Positions 26,669 through 34,752 of a DNA stretch of 64,000 bases are shown one piece after another. A model generated the notes under the pieces. The model was not told where the DNA came from and did no database searches. It worked only from the letters and a program-made list of their open reading frames with translations. The first letter of the stretch is position 1. Each line of letters starts with the position of its first letter. The DNA is from Acetobacter peroxydans (GTDB lineage: Bacteria > Pseudomonadota > Alphaproteobacteria > Acetobacterales > Acetobacteraceae). The position numbers were made by a program, and so were the translations under genes. The stretch is taken from positions 186,001-250,000 of the forward strand of contig NZ_BJMV01000002.1 in assembly GCF_006539345.1 (NCBI RefSeq), given 5' to 3'.

Positions 26669-27787
26669 TTAGGGAGCGGCCTCGCTATTGCCGTATGTCC
26701 AGCGCCGCCATAGCAGGTTGAGTGCGGCCATAATGGCCGGGCCGATGAACAGGCCAATCAGGCCCCATGTTTCGGCACCTCCCAGAATACCCAGCAGTAC
26801 CCACAGGAAGGGTAGTTTTGTGGTGCCGCCGATCAGGGCAGGGCGCACGAAATGATCTGCGATGAAGATGACCGTCGCACCCAGTGCGAAAATGATAATG
26901 CTGGCGATAGAGGCGCCTTGCGCCAGAATCAGCAGGGAAACCAGTCCGACGGCCACCAGTGCACAGAACGGAATCATGGCTGCTACAGCGGTAATGACAC
27001 CGAAAAGAGCCGGGTGGGGGGCACCTGCGATCATATAAGCAGCGCCGAGAATAATACCCTCGCCGATGCCAACCAGCACCAGTCCCTGCACGGTGCCGTG
27101 AACCGAGGCGACAATCTGTCGGCCGATGGTTTCTCCTCGCTTGCCAAAGGCACGACAGGAGGCAACACGGCATTGCCGGATGACGGATGGGCCATCCTTA
27201 TAAAGGAAAAACAGCGTCAGGATGGAAAAGCAGAAAAGCGTGCCGCGATGGGCGATCTGCGCACCGAGCGCCTTGGTTATGGCCACGCCACGGCTGTCGA
27301 GTGCGCCGAGCATACCTGAAACATTCCTCGGGTCAGTCAGGTGGCTCTCCCACCATCGCGTGATGGTCGCCTGACCGAAGGGCAGGTGGCTGAGTACATC
27401 CGGCACGGGTACACCGTGGGCGCGGGCATTATCAACCCAGCGCAGCGCGCTCTGGGCTTCTCCTATGGCTTGAAGTGTCAGTAGGGTTAGGGGAATGACA
27501 AAGATCAGCGCCATGACGGCCGTAAACAGAGCGGGCAGCAGTGTTCCACCGGCCGCATCGGGCCAGGCCCTGCAGGCGCGGGTATAAAGCGGCCATGTGG
27601 CTATGGCGAAAACACAGCCCCATGCCAGCGCGGGCAGGAAGCCATGCACGGTATAAAGCGCCATGCCCCCGATAAAGGCAGCCAGAGTTCCCCGTGCGAG
27701 TTCCTGCCCCCGTCTTGAACGCTGGCTGGCTTTCGGTCCCAGACAACGGGTTTCGGGGGCTCGATATTGGGCTGGAGGGGCAGGCAT
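26669..27787 (-). CDS. AI-2E/PerM-family membrane transporter
   Basis: A 372-residue protein with about eight membrane segments and the AI-2E family layout: paired N-terminal helices, a soluble middle part (SALRWVDNARAHGVPVPDVLSHLPF), then LFFLYKDG, a VHGTVQGLVLVGIGEGIILGAAY segment, and the C-terminal GLIGLFIGPAIMAALNLLWRRW, the usual family ending. Transport substrates vary in this family (autoinducer 2, sodium/proton exchange, others), so none is assigned. It is divergent from murJ with 201 bases between. Confidence 0.85.
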   Translation of the reverse strand: MPAPPAQYRAPETRCLGPKASQRSRRGQELARGTLAAFIGGMALYTVHGFLPALAWGCVFAIATWPLYTRACRAWPDAAGGTLLPALFTAVMALIFVIPLTLLTLQAIGEAQSALRWVDNARAHGVPVPDVLSHLPFGQATITRWWESHLTDPRNVSGMLGALDSRGVAITKALGAQIAHRGTLFCFSILTLFFLYKDGPSVIRQCRVASCRAFGKRGETIGRQIVASVHGTVQGLVLVGIGEGIILGAAYMIAGAPHPALFGVITAVAAMIPFCALVAVGLVSLLILAQGASIASIIIFALGATVIFIADHFVRPALIGGTTKLPFLWVLLGILGGAETWGLIGLFIGPAIMAALNLLWRRWTYGNSEAAP

Positions 27788-27988
27788 GTGTGTGTATTCT
27801 TTCCAGGCTTCCGGGGCGAATGGCAGGCCATGGAGCCTGCCGCCTTTGACAGCAGATAATAGAGCGAGGTAAGCGGCGTGCCTATGCCGTATCTGTTAAG
27901 ACTGTTCATGAGTCGCACAGCCGGTATGCTGTGACAGGCAGGGCCGCAAGGGCTGCTGCTATAGCCTTGACGGATCGCGCGGGACATC

Positions 27989-29548
27989 ATGCTGAGAAAT
28001 TTTCTGACAGTTGGCGGCTGGACCATGCTCAGCCGTGTTCTTGGGCTTGTGCGCGATCAGCTTCTGGCCGCGTTCATGGGGGCCGGCGCCTTGCAGGATG
28101 CCTATCAGGTGGCCTGTCGCCTGCCAAACATGTTCCGCCGATTGTTTGGGGAAGGGGCCTTCAACGCGGCTTTTGTGCCGTTGTTTTCGTCCGTTCTGGT
28201 GACAGAGGGGGCGGATGAGGCCCGGCATTTCGCGCGGCGTACGCTGGGGGGCATGCTGGCCTGGCTGGTATTTCTGTGCGTGCTGGGGGAGTGCTTCATG
28301 CCTGCCGTGCTGCGGGCCATTGCACCGGGCTTTCTGCAAAGTGGCGAGCGTTATGCGCTCGCCGTCACCCTGAGCCGGATTACCTTTCCCTATCTGGTTA
28401 TGATCTGTGCCGCAGCTCTTCTTGCGGGGGTGCTGAACGGGTTGCATCGCTTCGGCATGGCGTCCGCCGCGTATCTGGCCTTCAATATTGTTGGTATTGC
28501 CGCCATTCTGGGTGCTGCGTGTTTCAGCGCCAATGTGGCGATTGTTGCCGCGTGGGGTGTGACGCTGTCTGGGGTTGTCCAACTGGGCCTGCTGATGTGG
28601 GCTTGTGAAAAGGCCAATTTTGGGCTTGTGCCGCTCTGGCCACGCCTGACACCCCGCATCAGGGTGCTGTTGAGGCGGATGGTACCGGGGCTGGTTGGGA
28701 GCGGGGTTGGGCAGATCAACCTGACGATCGACACCATCATCGGCACGCTACTGCCTGCGGGCAGTGTTTCGCTCATGTATTTCGCGGATCGTATCAACCA
28801 GTTGCCGCTAGGCGTACTGGGGTCGGCCGCAGGCACGACCCTGCTGCCCGTGCTGACCCGGCATCTAGCCGCGGGAGATCACGAAGGGGCGCACACGGCC
28901 CAAAATCGTTCGATTGAATACGTGCTGCTGCTCACCCTGCCCGCCGTGGCGGGTATTCTGGTGCTGGCCGATCCTATCATGGTGGTTCTGTTCGGCCATG
29001 GTTCGTTTACGGAGCATGATGCCCTGCTGTCGGCGCAGTCGCTTCGCGCTTATGCTATCGGCCTGCCAGCTTTTGTGCTGGTTAAGGTGCTGTCTCCAGC
29101 ATTTTTCGCACGTGGGGACACCCGCACACCGGTCATCATCGGCATTGCCATTCTGGTGGCCAATCTGCTGCTGAACCTTGCCTTCATGAAGCCTCTGGCC
29201 CATGTCGGGCCGCCTTTGGCCAGCAGTCTGGCGGCGGGGCTCAACGTTGCGAGTCTGGCGGTCATACTCCGTGTTCGCGCGGTCCTATATGTGCCGCGTC
29301 TGCTGCTGGTGCGTATGGGACTGGTCTGCCTTGCCGCGTTGGGCATGGCGTGCGGCGTTGGTGCGGCTATGTGGGAAATGCCATTCCCCGCCCATATCCT
29401 GCCGCGCCTGTTCTGGCTGGGGCTGATGGTCTCAGGTGGAAGTGTACTATACGTTGTTCTGTTGTGCCTGACAGGGATCATGGACTTTCGGCAGTTCGTA
29501 TCCATACTCGGGCGCTTGAAGCGTGGTGGACGTAATAAAGGGGCTTGA
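27989..29548 (+). CDS. murJ: Lipid II flippase MurJ
   Basis: MOP-superfamily flippase that moves lipid II across the inner membrane for peptidoglycan synthesis. The 519 residues have about 14 membrane segments. Typical parts are SRVLGLVRDQLLAAFMGAG, DAYQVACRLPNMFRRLFGEGAFNAAFVPLF at the N-terminus, and ADRINQLPLGVLGSAAGTTLLPVLTRH in the middle. The stop is six bases before the udgX start, suggesting co-transcription. Confidence 0.95.
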   Translation: MLRNFLTVGGWTMLSRVLGLVRDQLLAAFMGAGALQDAYQVACRLPNMFRRLFGEGAFNAAFVPLFSSVLVTEGADEARHFARRTLGGMLAWLVFLCVLGECFMPAVLRAIAPGFLQSGERYALAVTLSRITFPYLVMICAAALLAGVLNGLHRFGMASAAYLAFNIVGIAAILGAACFSANVAIVAAWGVTLSGVVQLGLLMWACEKANFGLVPLWPRLTPRIRVLLRRMVPGLVGSGVGQINLTIDTIIGTLLPAGSVSLMYFADRINQLPLGVLGSAAGTTLLPVLTRHLAAGDHEGAHTAQNRSIEYVLLLTLPAVAGILVLADPIMVVLFGHGSFTEHDALLSAQSLRAYAIGLPAFVLVKVLSPAFFARGDTRTPVIIGIAILVANLLLNLAFMKPLAHVGPPLASSLAAGLNVASLAVILRVRAVLYVPRLLLVRMGLVCLAALGMACGVGAAMWEMPFPAHILPRLFWLGLMVSGGSVLYVVLLCLTGIMDFRQFVSILGRLKRGGRNKGA

Positions 29549-29553
29549 GCGCA

Positions 29554-30822
29554 GTGGCAGAGGTCTTTCTCGCGCATCAGGTTGACTTTCAGGGGTGGCG
29601 CCACGCGGTACGGTGGCATGTTGCGCATGAGACCCCGCCCGAAATGCTGCAGTGGAGGGTGGCTGCTTTTGGTGAAACCATACCTGCGCAGGACGATTAC
29701 ACGACGGCATTGCCCGCTTCCGGGCCGCGCGTTACGCTTTCGCGCGCCTTGCTGGGCACGCTGGAAGCCGCCATTCAGGCGCGGGATGAAAGCCGTTTTG
29801 CTCTTGGCTACAGGGTTCTCTACCGTTTGGCCCGGAACGAGTTGAGCATAAGCGACCGAGATGACCCGGATCTTATGGCGCTGCATGGGCTGGCTGACAG
29901 CGTAAGGCGGGAGACACAGGCATTCCGGCAACGGTTTTCCGCCTTTACGGAGGATCATGCCTCAGCCTGCCTGCATGATAGGCCAACTCATTATATTCTG
30001 GAGGCCAATGCGGCTTTCTGTCAGGCGCGCAATCCCCGTGTGTGGGAGATATGCACGCCATACAGACGGGCTTTGTGGAATGGTCAGCGACTTTTTTTCG
30101 GACCGGGAGAGGACGATGCGGCCCATGTGTCGGCTGCTACCTGGCAGCCGGCCGGACAGGGCTGCTGGCAAGGATACCCACAAACCCTCTTGCTGCCCGG
30201 ACTGAGTGATATCCAGCAGGCGGACAATCTTGCCGCCCTTGGCGCACTGGCCATGGACTGTCGGGCCTGCCCATCGTGGGAAAATGCGACGCGCGCAGTG
30301 TTTGGCAGTGGTCAGGGCTTGTTCCGCCTGATGCTGGTAGGGGAGCAGCCGGGTGATCAGGAAGATCTGGCGGGGATACCGTTTGTGGGGCCTGCGGGGC
30401 AGGTGCTGGACAGGGCTCTGGCGGAGGTGGGATTTGTTCGCGAACAGATTTATATAACCAATGCAGTCAAGCATTTTGGTTTTACATGGCGCAATGGCAG
30501 GCGACTGCATAAGAAGCCCGATGAGATAGCCATCACCGCCTGTCACGTTTGGCTGGAGGCGGAACGGCGGGTTCTGAACCCCGCGCTGGTTGTCATGCTG
30601 GGGGCTACGGCAGCCCGGAGCGTGCTGAAGCGGCCAGTTACAATTTCGCGTGAAAGATCAAAGATCATCCCGTTGGATGACACAACAGACGGTCTGGTAA
30701 CAGTACATCCGTCCTATCTGCTTCGTCTGCCTGACGATTCCACGCGGCAGAGAGAATACGAAAACTTTGTCGCTGACCTGAAGCTCGCCCGCGATTACCT
30801 GCACGACAAAAGGCTTTTATAG
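29554..30822 (+). CDS. udgX: UdgX-type uracil-DNA binding protein with N-terminal DUF4130-like domain
   Basis: Two-part protein of about 422 residues. Residues 1-210 resemble the DNA-metabolism domain that is often fused to or encoded beside UdgX (DFQGWRHAVRWHVAHETPPEMLQWR). The C-terminal part is a family 4-like uracil-DNA glycosylase: GEQPGDQED at 263-271, GPAGQVLDRALAEVG, NAVKHF, the R-loop RRLHKKP at 316-322, and HPSYLLR near 385. In Mycobacterium UdgX the His of the R-loop bonds covalently to the DNA sugar after uracil removal; the equivalent here is His319. Cys residues upstream (CRACPSW) match the Fe-S ligands. I chose GTG 29554, ten bases after GGGG; a TTG at 29545 overlaps the murJ stop. 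The usual radical-SAM partner is not adjacent. Confidence 0.88.
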   Translation: MAEVFLAHQVDFQGWRHAVRWHVAHETPPEMLQWRVAAFGETIPAQDDYTTALPASGPRVTLSRALLGTLEAAIQARDESRFALGYRVLYRLARNELSISDRDDPDLMALHGLADSVRRETQAFRQRFSAFTEDHASACLHDRPTHYILEANAAFCQARNPRVWEICTPYRRALWNGQRLFFGPGEDDAAHVSAATWQPAGQGCWQGYPQTLLLPGLSDIQQADNLAALGALAMDCRACPSWENATRAVFGSGQGLFRLMLVGEQPGDQEDLAGIPFVGPAGQVLDRALAEVGFVREQIYITNAVKHFGFTWRNGRRLHKKPDEIAITACHVWLEAERRVLNPALVVMLGATAARSVLKRPVTISRERSKIIPLDDTTDGLVTVHPSYLLRLPDDSTRQREYENFVADLKLARDYLHDKRLL

Positions 30823-30832
30823 GTATGGTGTC

Positions 30833-31126
30833 TTATCCTTTTTTGTGCGGACTGTTCAGGCGCTGATGCAGTTCTTTGCCGGTTTTGAAGAACGGCACAT
30901 ATTTGCGGCTGACTTGTACCTGCTCCCCTGTTTTGGGGTTGCGGCCTAGCCGGGGGTCACGTTCCTTGACTGAAAAAGCCCCGAACCCCCGCAGTTCCAC
31001 ACGCTGGCCGTTGGCGAGACTGCGGGCAATGCCACCAAAAACAGTGTTGACGAGACGCGTCGCCTCTCTGACTTGCAGGTGAGGATGCTTCTGCAAAAGA
31101 ATAGCGATAAGTTCAGATCTGGTCAT
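30833..31126 (-). CDS. ihfB: Integration host factor subunit beta
   Basis: HU/IHF-fold protein of 97 residues: [50 protein letters not shown], then [48 protein letters not shown] and the [13 protein letters not shown] ending are IHF-beta rather than HU features. The start is the ATG at 31126; an upstream in-frame start is improbable. It is convergent with udgX (10 bases between stops). Confidence 0.92.
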   Translation of the reverse strand: MTRSELIAILLQKHPHLQVREATRLVNTVFGGIARSLANGQRVELRGFGAFSVKERDPRLGRNPKTGEQVQVSRKYVPFFKTGKELHQRLNSPHKKG

Positions 31127-31219
31127 GGTAGTGCATTTCCATCTGATCATATGGCCAGATAGCAGGGCCACTCTTTTTCAACACTCCTGCGTATAGGGTT
31201 CTTGCGTCAAGACATAAAT

Positions 31220-31258
31220 AAAGCCCGGTGGAGCAGGATAGATGCTCCACCGGGCTTT
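31220..31258 (-). terminator. Intrinsic terminator of mucR
   Basis: AAAGCCCGGTGGAGC and its complement pair perfectly over 15 bp around a nine-base loop, followed on the minus strand by a T/A-rich tract (TTTATTTATG). It lies just past the mucR stop. Confidence 0.85.
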
Positions 31259-31283
31259 AGACCTCGTTGATCCGAGGCGAGCC

Positions 31284-31754
31284 TTATGCGTTGGCAGGTG
31301 CGCTTTTCTTGGAGCGACGGCCGCGGCCACCAACTTCATCTTCATCACCAGCAGCGTGAATCTTGCGGCCAAGGCCAATTTCACGTGCCAGAGTGGAGCG
31401 CCGTTCGGCATAGTTGGGAGCGACCATCGGGTAGTCGGCGGGCAGACCCCAGCGTTCGCGGTACTGCTCCGGTGTCATATTATAGGCGCTCTGGAGATGG
31501 CGTTTGAGCATTTTCAGCTTCTTGCCGTCTTCAAGGCACACGATGTAGTCAGGGAAAACCGAACGCTTGACCGGTACAGCAGGCTGGAGCTTTTCCGGCT
31601 CGCTCTGCGGCAGTTCAGCGGTTTTCAGTGCCTGATAGACGTCCTTAATCAGGACGGGAATGGCGGTGGCTTCCACCTGGTTGTTGGAAACATATGCCGC
31701 CACAATCTCTGATACAAGTTCTAGAACGGGGGAGTAGTCTGCAGTGTCTGTCAT
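31284..31754 (-). CDS. mucR: MucR/Ros-family transcriptional regulator
   Basis: A 156-residue regulator. It has the N-terminal helical oligomerisation region (LVSEIVAAYVSNNQ), then the Ros-type finger VCLEDGKKLKMLKRHLQSAYNMTPEQYRERWGLP, and a basic tail (GRGRRSKKSAP). The MucR family binds A+T-rich DNA and regulates exopolysaccharide, motility and cell cycle in rhizobia and relatives. Here Cys73, Asp76 and His86 correspond to three zinc ligands, but the fourth position is Ala90/Tyr91 instead of His. The upstream 250 bases are strongly A+T-rich, fitting possible autoregulation. Confidence 0.88.
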   Translation of the reverse strand: MTDTADYSPVLELVSEIVAAYVSNNQVEATAIPVLIKDVYQALKTAELPQSEPEKLQPAVPVKRSVFPDYIVCLEDGKKLKMLKRHLQSAYNMTPEQYRERWGLPADYPMVAPNYAERRSTLAREIGLGRKIHAAGDEDEVGGRGRRSKKSAPANA

Positions 31755-32077
31755 GGCTGGCCCAATGGAAATAAGGATTTAATAGCTCAAATATAGAGAA
31801 TGATTTCTTGTTTGTGAATAGAGAAGATGTAAATTTTTTGATTTTTTACCCCGCTTTTCTTTGCATCCTCATTGTTTGAGGCAATAGAGCCGCGGGGACA
31901 GTAGAATTTCGGCAATAAGCAGGTTCTGAAATTTAAAGAACTGGTATGGAAAGTGCGTTATTCATACGGATTATTGTGCAAGCTTGGGCATGGCCTGTGC
32001 TTCATGCAAAAGGGCAGAACGATTCGCCTTGGAATGGTGCGAAACATTCTGCCCTTTGTCTGTGCGCTCAACGGCTT
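31755..32077. other. A+T-rich intergenic region between mucR and lysR
   Basis: About 320 bases without a credible gene. The half next to mucR is unusually A+T-rich for this genome, with AT tracts and CTCTATAT-like sequence on the minus strand that could be the mucR promoter and MucR sites. The half next to lysR holds the lysR terminator at 32008-32057. Confidence 0.6.
32008..32057 (-). terminator. Intrinsic terminator of lysR
   Basis: AAAGGGCAGAA at 32009-32019 pairs perfectly with TTCTGCCCTTT at 32047-32057; the loop contains a smaller TTCGC/GCGAA stem. On the minus strand TTTTGC follows. Confidence 0.75.
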
Positions 32078-32965
32078 TTAACGGATACCGAGTTCGCTCA
32101 TGAGGAAGTCACGGAATACGGACACGCGCTTGGAGCTACGCAGTTCTTCCGGATAGACAAAATAGGCATCAACGGTCGGGCTGGTGACATCCGGCAGGAT
32201 CTGCACCAGATCGGGGAATTCCGCTGCGGCATAGGTGGGAATGGAACCAATGCCCAGCCCGCCAGCAATGGCGTAAGCCATGGCCGCCATGCTGTTGACC
32301 TCCAGCCGGGCATTGTGCTGCCCGGTATGCCCCATGTTCTGGAGCGCCTGAGCCAGCCAGTTTACATGTGTGACAGGGGGGTGATGCTCCCCGAACAGAA
32401 CCAGATGATGGTTTTTTACTTCATCAAGGGTCTGCGGTGTGCCGTGTTTTTCCAGATAGAGCGGGGCCGCGAAAATGGGGAGATGAAAATCCGCCAGATG
32501 TCGCTGGATCAGATCCGGCTGCCGCGGCGCGTGCATCCGTACTGCAACGTCGGCCTCACGCATACCCAAATCCAGATCGTTATCTTCCAGAATGAGGCAG
32601 ATATCGATTTCCGGGTTGGCCTGCATGAACTTATGCAGACGCGGCATGAGCCAGCAGTTGCCAAAACCGGTTGTGGTGGTGACGCGCAGTCGCCCTGCTG
32701 CTTTTTCCTTGCTTTCGGTCAGCAGGGTTTGTGTCATTTCCAGTTTGGAAAATACTTCTCTTACCGTCTTGTGCAGGGTCTCACCCTGCTCAGTCAGGAT
32801 AAGTCCTCTGGCATGACGGTGGAAAAGAGGAACCTGAAGAACGTCTTCGAGCGCGGAAATCTGCCGGGATACAGCGGACTGGCTCAGGTTGAGAACGTCT
32901 CCCGCGTGGGTAAAGGAACCGGCTTCTGCCACAGCATGGAAAACCCTGAGTTTATCCCAGTCCAC
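32078..32965 (-). CDS. LysR-family transcriptional regulator
   Basis: A 295-residue LysR protein. The N-terminal helix-turn-helix is DKLRVFHAVAEAGSFTHAGDVLNLSQSAVSRQISALEDVLQVPLFHR; the C-terminal substrate-binding domain includes LRVTTTTGFGNCWLMPRL and AYAIAGGLGIGSIPTYAA. The start is GTG at 32965, six bases after AGGAGG. It lies downstream of trxB on the same strand, an association I recall from other alphaproteobacteria. The inducer is unknown. A dyad at 33001-33022 is a candidate autoregulatory site. Confidence 0.9.
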   Translation of the reverse strand: MDWDKLRVFHAVAEAGSFTHAGDVLNLSQSAVSRQISALEDVLQVPLFHRHARGLILTEQGETLHKTVREVFSKLEMTQTLLTESKEKAAGRLRVTTTTGFGNCWLMPRLHKFMQANPEIDICLILEDNDLDLGMREADVAVRMHAPRQPDLIQRHLADFHLPIFAAPLYLEKHGTPQTLDEVKNHHLVLFGEHHPPVTHVNWLAQALQNMGHTGQHNARLEVNSMAAMAYAIAGGLGIGSIPTYAAAEFPDLVQILPDVTSPTVDAYFVYPEELRSSKRVSVFRDFLMSELGIR

Positions 32966-33000
32966 GCACGCCTCCTGCTAAATATTGAATGATACTCATG

Positions 33001-33022
33001 TAAAGCATGAAATTATGCTTTA
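33001..33022. promoter_or_regulatory. Dyad TAAAGCAT-N6-ATGCTTTA upstream of lysR
   Basis: A perfect 8-bp inverted repeat with a six-base centre, 36 bases before the lysR GTG. Its symmetry and A+T content fit a LysR-type binding site. Confidence 0.4.
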
Positions 33023-33049
33023 TGGTTTATACCTACGTGCAGTAATTGT

Positions 33050-33074
33050 CCCCCATGGTCAAGAGACCATGGAG
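33050..33074 (-). terminator. Hairpin after trxB
   Basis: CCATGGTC at 33053-33060 and GACCATGG at 33065-33072 pair around AAGA, just past the trxB stop. There is no T-run, so it may only weakly end trxB transcripts before lysR. Confidence 0.4.
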
Positions 33075-33083
33075 GAGTAATCA

Positions 33084-34031
33084 TTAATTTAGACCTGCAA
33101 GGAAACGCTCTGCATCCAGTGCTGCCATGCAGCCTGTGCCGGCAGCCGTAACGGCCTGACGGTAGATTTTGTCCTGCACGTCGCCCGCCGCGAAGACTCC
33201 ATCGACCGATGTGCGGGTGCCTCCCGCTGTTGTCACGACGTAGCCTTCGGAATCCAGTTCGAGCTGGCCTTTGAAGATATCGGTGGTAGGGGAATGGCCG
33301 ATGGCGATGAACACGCCGTCCGTTGGCAGAATGGTCTGCGTATTGTCCTGCGTGTTGCGCAGGGCGACCGCGTTGACGGTCGGCGGCGTGCCTTCAGCCA
33401 GAATATCCTCGATCACGCTGTTCCATATGACGCTGACCTTGGGGTTGGCAAACAGCCGATCCTGCAGGATTTTTTCGGCCCGCAGCGTGTCGCGGCGATG
33501 GATCAGGGTGACATGATCGGCATGGTGGGTGAGGTAGAGGGCTTCTTCCACGGCAGTATTACCGCCGCCCACAACCACAACCTTGCGGCCCCGATAGAAA
33601 AAGCCATCGCATGTGGCACATGCAGAAACGCCAGCGCCCTGAAGACGTTTTTCATTTGGCAGACCCAGCCAGCGCGCCTGCGCACCGGTTGCGACAATAA
33701 CCGAACGCGCGAGATAGACCGTGCCGGAATCGCCCACCAGCCTGAAAGGTGAACCCCCGTCCAGTTTTACTTCCGTGATGATGTCGTATTCGATACGCGC
33801 GCCCACATTCAGCGCCTGCTGGGCCATCTGTTCCATCAGCCAGGGGCCCTGAATGGCCTCGGCAAAGCCGGGGTAGTTTTCCACTTCGGTGGTAATGGTG
33901 AGTTGTCCACCGGGCTGCAGCCCCGCCACCAGTACGGGAGAAAGATTGGCGCGCGCGGCATAAATTGCGGCCGTATAGCCAGCGGGGCCAGCGCCGATGA
34001 CAAGCAGGTCGGTCGTGATTGTTTCGGTCAT
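33084..34031 (-). CDS. trxB: Thioredoxin reductase
   Basis: NADPH-dependent flavoenzyme that reduces thioredoxin. FAD motif [19 protein letters not shown] lies near the N-terminus. The redox pair CATC is at residues 138-141 (VSACATCDG), the NADPH motif is [17 protein letters not shown], and the FAD motif is [24 protein letters not shown]. It is 315 residues from the ATG at 34031; a TTG at 34064 would add 11 residues. It is divergent from lrp. Confidence 0.96.
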   Translation of the reverse strand: MTETITTDLLVIGAGPAGYTAAIYAARANLSPVLVAGLQPGGQLTITTEVENYPGFAEAIQGPWLMEQMAQQALNVGARIEYDIITEVKLDGGSPFRLVGDSGTVYLARSVIVATGAQARWLGLPNEKRLQGAGVSACATCDGFFYRGRKVVVVGGGNTAVEEALYLTHHADHVTLIHRRDTLRAEKILQDRLFANPKVSVIWNSVIEDILAEGTPPTVNAVALRNTQDNTQTILPTDGVFIAIGHSPTTDIFKGQLELDSEGYVVTTAGGTRTSVDGVFAAGDVQDKIYRQAVTAAGTGCMAALDAERFLAGLN

Positions 34032-34260
34032 GGTTATTGCATCATCCCCCGCGGGTAAGGCCAAGCCCGGCTGTGCCGCTGTTGTCGGCGCGTTCCGGGC
34101 GATATGGGCCCAGATATGACCGCACGGCCACGGGAGAGCAAGGGGGTGCCGCTGTGCAAGGATGCGGTTTGCCGAGGGCGGGCGAGCGTGTCATATACGG
34201 TGCCAGTTGCCGGTACGGCGTGCTCTGCAGGGATTTTTGTCCTGCAAGGGGGATCGGAGT

Positions 34261-34752
34261 TTGAAGGTGGTGGATCTGGACGCAGTTGACCTCCGCATCG
34301 TGGCAGAGTTGCAGGACGATGGGCGTATCACCAATGTCGAACTGGCCCGGCGTGTGGGCATATCGGCCCCTCCCTGCCTGCGCCGGGTCCGGCGTCTGGA
34401 GGATGACGGCGTGGTGCGTGGCTACCATGCCGACCCTGACGCTGCGGCCCTTGGCTGGCCCATCACGTTTTTTGCGCTGATCGGTCTGGAAAGTCAGAAA
34501 GAAACAGTCCTGTCTGCCTTCGAGGACTATCTCGCCCAGTGGCCTGAAGTGCGGGAGTGCCACATGATCCGTGGCGGTGGCGACTTTCTCGTGCGTCTGA
34601 TCGCGCGCGACGCCGCGCACGAAAACCTGCTGACCCGACAGCTCACCGAGGCCGCCCACGTCATACGGGTGCAGACTTTGCAGACGATCCGCACAAGTCT
34701 GGAACGGTGGGGCGTGCCTTTGAAGAATGAGAACGAGGGACAGCCTGAATGA
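34261..34752 (+). CDS. Lrp/AsnC-family transcriptional regulator
   Basis: A 163-residue feast/famine regulator. The helix-turn-helix is DLRIVAELQDDGRITNVELARRVGISAPPCLRRVRRLEDDGVVRGY; the RAM effector domain follows, with ECHMIRGGGDFLVRLIARD. I chose TTG at 34261, seven bases after AAGGGGGAT, because it gives the usual N-terminus; ATG 34162 would add 33 unrelated residues. The stop overlaps the next glycosyltransferase by four bases, an odd coupling of regulator and membrane enzyme. Divergent trxB is its other neighbour. Confidence 0.88.
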   Translation: MKVVDLDAVDLRIVAELQDDGRITNVELARRVGISAPPCLRRVRRLEDDGVVRGYHADPDAAALGWPITFFALIGLESQKETVLSAFEDYLAQWPEVRECHMIRGGGDFLVRLIARDAAHENLLTRQLTEAAHVIRVQTLQTIRTSLERWGVPLKNENEGQPE

